64,000 nucleotides of DNA from Gracilimonas sp964505215. Its GTDB lineage: Bacteria; Bacteroidota; Rhodothermia; Balneolales; Balneolaceae. The stretch spans positions 1-64,000 of the forward strand of contig CAZDGU010000001.1 of NCBI GenBank assembly GCA_964505215.1, in the 5' to 3' direction. A program made the position numbers and the translations under genes. Under the pieces are notes generated by a model. That model was given only the letters and a program-made list of their open reading frames with translations, did not search any database and was not told the DNA's origin. Position 1 is the stretch's first letter, and every line of letters begins with the position of its first letter. Below, piece after piece: positions 61,761-64,000 of the stretch.

Positions 61761-63260
61761 ATGCGGCAGGTTCTGTTTTTACTGCTTTTATTTATAGTTG
61801 GCGCTACCGCTTTGGCACAGCCGGTCATCACTCCAAGAAATATGGCGCTGGGCGGTGGCGGAAGCACCTATATTACCGACTATAACGCCAACTTCTACAA
61901 TCCGGCAAATCTCGTAATTCGAGATAATGTTGGAGACTTTTCGATAGGGTTTGGCGTAAGCGGAGCCCTCTTCTCTCCCTTCCAAAGTTTTGAGAAGCCT
62001 ATGGATCAGCTGGATCATGCTTTAGCCCACTTAAAAGAATACGGGGCTGACAATGCCTTTTATCTTCACACAAATAAAGAGCAGTTACTTGACGATAATT
62101 ACCCCTCAAATGCTACTTTATCTGACAACACCTTCCGGTACGATATGCTGCTTTTTGGGATAAAGTGGAAAAAGAAGCATCGCTCCTTTTCTTTGGCAGT
62201 TCGTACGCGCACTTCATCCAATGTGCGGGTTGGAAAAGGCTGGTACAGCTCAGATTTTATTGAAACCAATGATGAAAATTATTTATTAGATCGTTCAGTA
62301 ATTCACCGTTACCAAACCCTGCATGAAATCTCTTTTGGTTATGCCGAGACCTTTAAGTTTTTAACCGGCCTATCCCCTCGCCTCGATAATTTTATAATCG
62401 GGATTGCTCCTAAATTAGTATTGAGTGGGAATTATCAAAATGCCACCTGGAATAACACCTATCGGCGAGCTTCTAAAAATGGGCCAACTCAGCACATCCG
62501 TTCCTTTACTTATGATGTAGCCGGTGAATTCGGTTTGCCGGAAAATAATTCGGCTCAAACCCCATCTCAGCCCGGACCTTTCGATGCTTTTTATACCGGC
62601 ATTGATGGTATTGGAGCCGGATTAGACATTGGCGTAACCTATTTACTGACTTTGGGAAGCGACCTCTCAGCCGTTCGGCCTAATCAACAGCCAACGCATC
62701 GTTCGCTCAGGGTTTCATTTTCTATGACTGATATCGGTTTTGTAGCCTATGGGGGCAATACAGCTTCCTTTAACGCCTCGGCCGATACTTTAGCGGGCGT
62801 ACAATCACCCGGAACTACTATTAATGAACAGTTTACCGGATCAAAAGGACAGTTTATCCCTTTCTTAAATTCCTATGGTGAATACAATCCTTTTTTACAA
62901 AGCACAAAATCCACTTCTTCATTTTCTACCTTGTTGCCTATGGCTTTGCACGGCGGTGCACTGCTGGAAATTAACCGACTGAAGCTAATGGGTGATATAA
63001 GTGTTGGGCTGACAAATAATGCCTTCAATTCAACCAAATTAACCTCCTCATTAGGATTAGAATTGCGCCCGCTTAAGTTCATGCCTCTGCGGGGAGGAAT
63101 TCGCTTTAAAGCACACAGACCCGATTTTATAAGTGTAGGCACAGCTATTGAAACAAAAAAATGGGACTTTTCCGTTGCCGCAACGTTTCTCCCCACATCC
63201 ATAACCGGCCAGCCCACATTTACAGGCATCTCTACAGCTACCTTGCAGTTCCATTTTTAA
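61761..63260 (+). CDS. DUF5723-like outer membrane protein
   Basis: 499 residues from the ATG at 61761, with a signal peptide (cleaving near LAQ) and then alternating strands rich in aromatic residues typical of an outer membrane beta-barrel or PorV/FadL-like protein; the ITPRNMALGGGGSTYITDYNANFYNPANL block near the N-terminus is characteristic of the DUF5723 group and of the PorV/PorQ-like proteins. It ends in FHF, a C-terminal aromatic typical of outer membrane proteins. The role is unknown; it follows uvrD by 42 bp and may be independent. Confidence 0.8.
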   Translation: MRQVLFLLLLFIVGATALAQPVITPRNMALGGGGSTYITDYNANFYNPANLVIRDNVGDFSIGFGVSGALFSPFQSFEKPMDQLDHALAHLKEYGADNAFYLHTNKEQLLDDNYPSNATLSDNTFRYDMLLFGIKWKKKHRSFSLAVRTRTSSNVRVGKGWYSSDFIETNDENYLLDRSVIHRYQTLHEISFGYAETFKFLTGLSPRLDNFIIGIAPKLVLSGNYQNATWNNTYRRASKNGPTQHIRSFTYDVAGEFGLPENNSAQTPSQPGPFDAFYTGIDGIGAGLDIGVTYLLTLGSDLSAVRPNQQPTHRSLRVSFSMTDIGFVAYGGNTASFNASADTLAGVQSPGTTINEQFTGSKGQFIPFLNSYGEYNPFLQSTKSTSSFSTLLPMALHGGALLEINRLKLMGDISVGLTNNAFNSTKLTSSLGLELRPLKFMPLRGGIRFKAHRPDFISVGTAIETKKWDFSVAATFLPTSITGQPTFTGISTATLQFHF

Positions 63261-63388
63261 AGACTGCCACTTTGCCCTACTTTACTGACATACAGTGGGT
63301 GTTAACTGACGGTTTGTTGAACGAAGATGTTATGGCTTTGTATTTGCCTAAATGATATCAAAACAAAAAACTTGCAGAATTTTTTATT

Positions 63389-64000
63389 TATGAAACAGCG
63401 CTTTGATTTATTTGCGAACTTAGAAGACTCGGAAGATAACTTTGATGACTTTGAGCAAGCAATACCTTTGATGTCTGAAGAGGAAGAAAAGGAACTTACT
63501 GAAGCTGAAATACCGGAGTCTTTACCCATTTTACCACTCAAAAATACGGTTTTATTTCCCGGAGTGGTTGTACCTATTACGGTAGGCCGAGACCGCTCGC
63601 TGGCACTTGTTAAAGAAGCTTATGCCGGAGACAAAACCATTGGTGTAGTTACCCAAAAGAATGAAGATATTGAAGAACCCGAGTATAAAGATCTTCACAA
63701 GATTGGAACAGTTGCCCAAATCCTGAAGCTTATTAAAATGCCCGATGGCAGCCGAAGTATTGTTATTCAGGGCAAGTCTAATTTTAAAGCAACCGAGTTT
63801 ACCCAGAGCAATCCTTATTTTAAAGCCGAGGTAGAGCCTTATCCTAAAGAAATGGATATACAGGGCTTAGAGCTCGACGCTTCGGTTAGAAATATTAAGG
63901 AGACAGCGACCAAGATTATTAATATGTCGCCCAATATTCCTTCTGAGGCCACCATTGCGGTTAATAATATTAACAGCCCTACTTTTTTACTCAATTTTAT
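63389..64000 (+). CDS. lon: Lon protease (3' truncated by the window)
   Basis: The first 204 residues of endopeptidase La. An acidic leader (about 1-44) precedes the Lon N domain, which starts LPILPLKNTVLFPGVVVPITVGR and continues with RDRSLALVKEAYA, VAQILKLIKMPDGSRSIVIQG. The ATPase and protease domains lie beyond the window edge. Lon degrades misfolded and regulatory proteins. Confidence 0.93.

Overview
The window looks like chromosomal DNA of a Gram-negative member of the Bacteroidota/Rhodothermota/Balneolota assemblage, and my best guess is a Balneolaceae-type marine or saline bacterium. The reasons are a secreted protein ending in a type-A sorting domain with the YPNPFNP signature, a type III glutamine synthetase, ssb next to a gldE-like gene, an F1 epsilon subunit reduced to its beta-sandwich, lipoproteins and a DUF5723-type outer membrane protein, menaquinone genes, and few Shine-Dalgarno sequences. 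The phylum call is inference from gene content; no rRNA or tRNA gene is visible.

Layout. 1-325 holds the end of an unrecognised gene. 318-13577 is almost entirely on the minus strand: a receiver-only response regulator, folA-thyA, mgtE, a classical fatty-acid and lipid cluster (yceD-rpmF-plsX-fabH-fabD-fabG-acpP-fabF-rnc), a deoxynucleoside kinase, pgi and pfkA. 13679-17814 runs on the plus strand: a polyprenyl synthase, an LpxH-like phosphoesterase and a class A PBP. A 1.2-kb repeat-rich gap follows. 19050-27274 (minus) carries atpD-atpC, purB, an M48 lipoprotein protease, murB, gldE-like and ssb. A decayed tspO lies at about 27400-27813. 28085-34972 has an S9 peptidase, an MFS transporter, a SpoU methyltransferase, a uracil-DNA glycosylase lacking most iron-sulfur cysteines, and dnaB. 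35480-44772 (minus) has an NDH-2-like oxidoreductase, a putative operon (MmgE/PrpD, ComA-like, two carboxymuconolactone-decarboxylase-like proteins, DUF488), gdhA, a Crp/Fnr regulator, a DUF2141 protein and csaA. A sorting-domain protein and glnN follow. 48744-52201 is a coupled menA-menC-menE run. A structured RNA candidate precedes rsmB-valS. 59439-64000 has uvrD/pcrA, an outer membrane protein and the start of lon.

Most of the window is housekeeping: membrane lipid, cell-wall, nucleotide and nitrogen metabolism, replication and repair. Three things stand out. (1) A 2.7-kb island between valS and uvrD is bounded by a perfect 51-bp direct repeat made of the first 16 codons of uvrD. It carries a small Cys-containing secreted peptide gene with its own terminator, a beta-propeller lipoprotein and a thioredoxin-like lipoprotein with CxxS in place of CxxC, which resembles the poorly understood NVEALA/6-bladed-propeller loci of Bacteroidetes. 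(2) A dispersed MITE-like repeat of about 240 bp occurs three times (18066, 30290, 41002), always in the same orientation and immediately 3' of genes. (3) A potentially folded RNA of about 210 nt with a 6S-like architecture and an intrinsic terminator sits upstream of rsmB.
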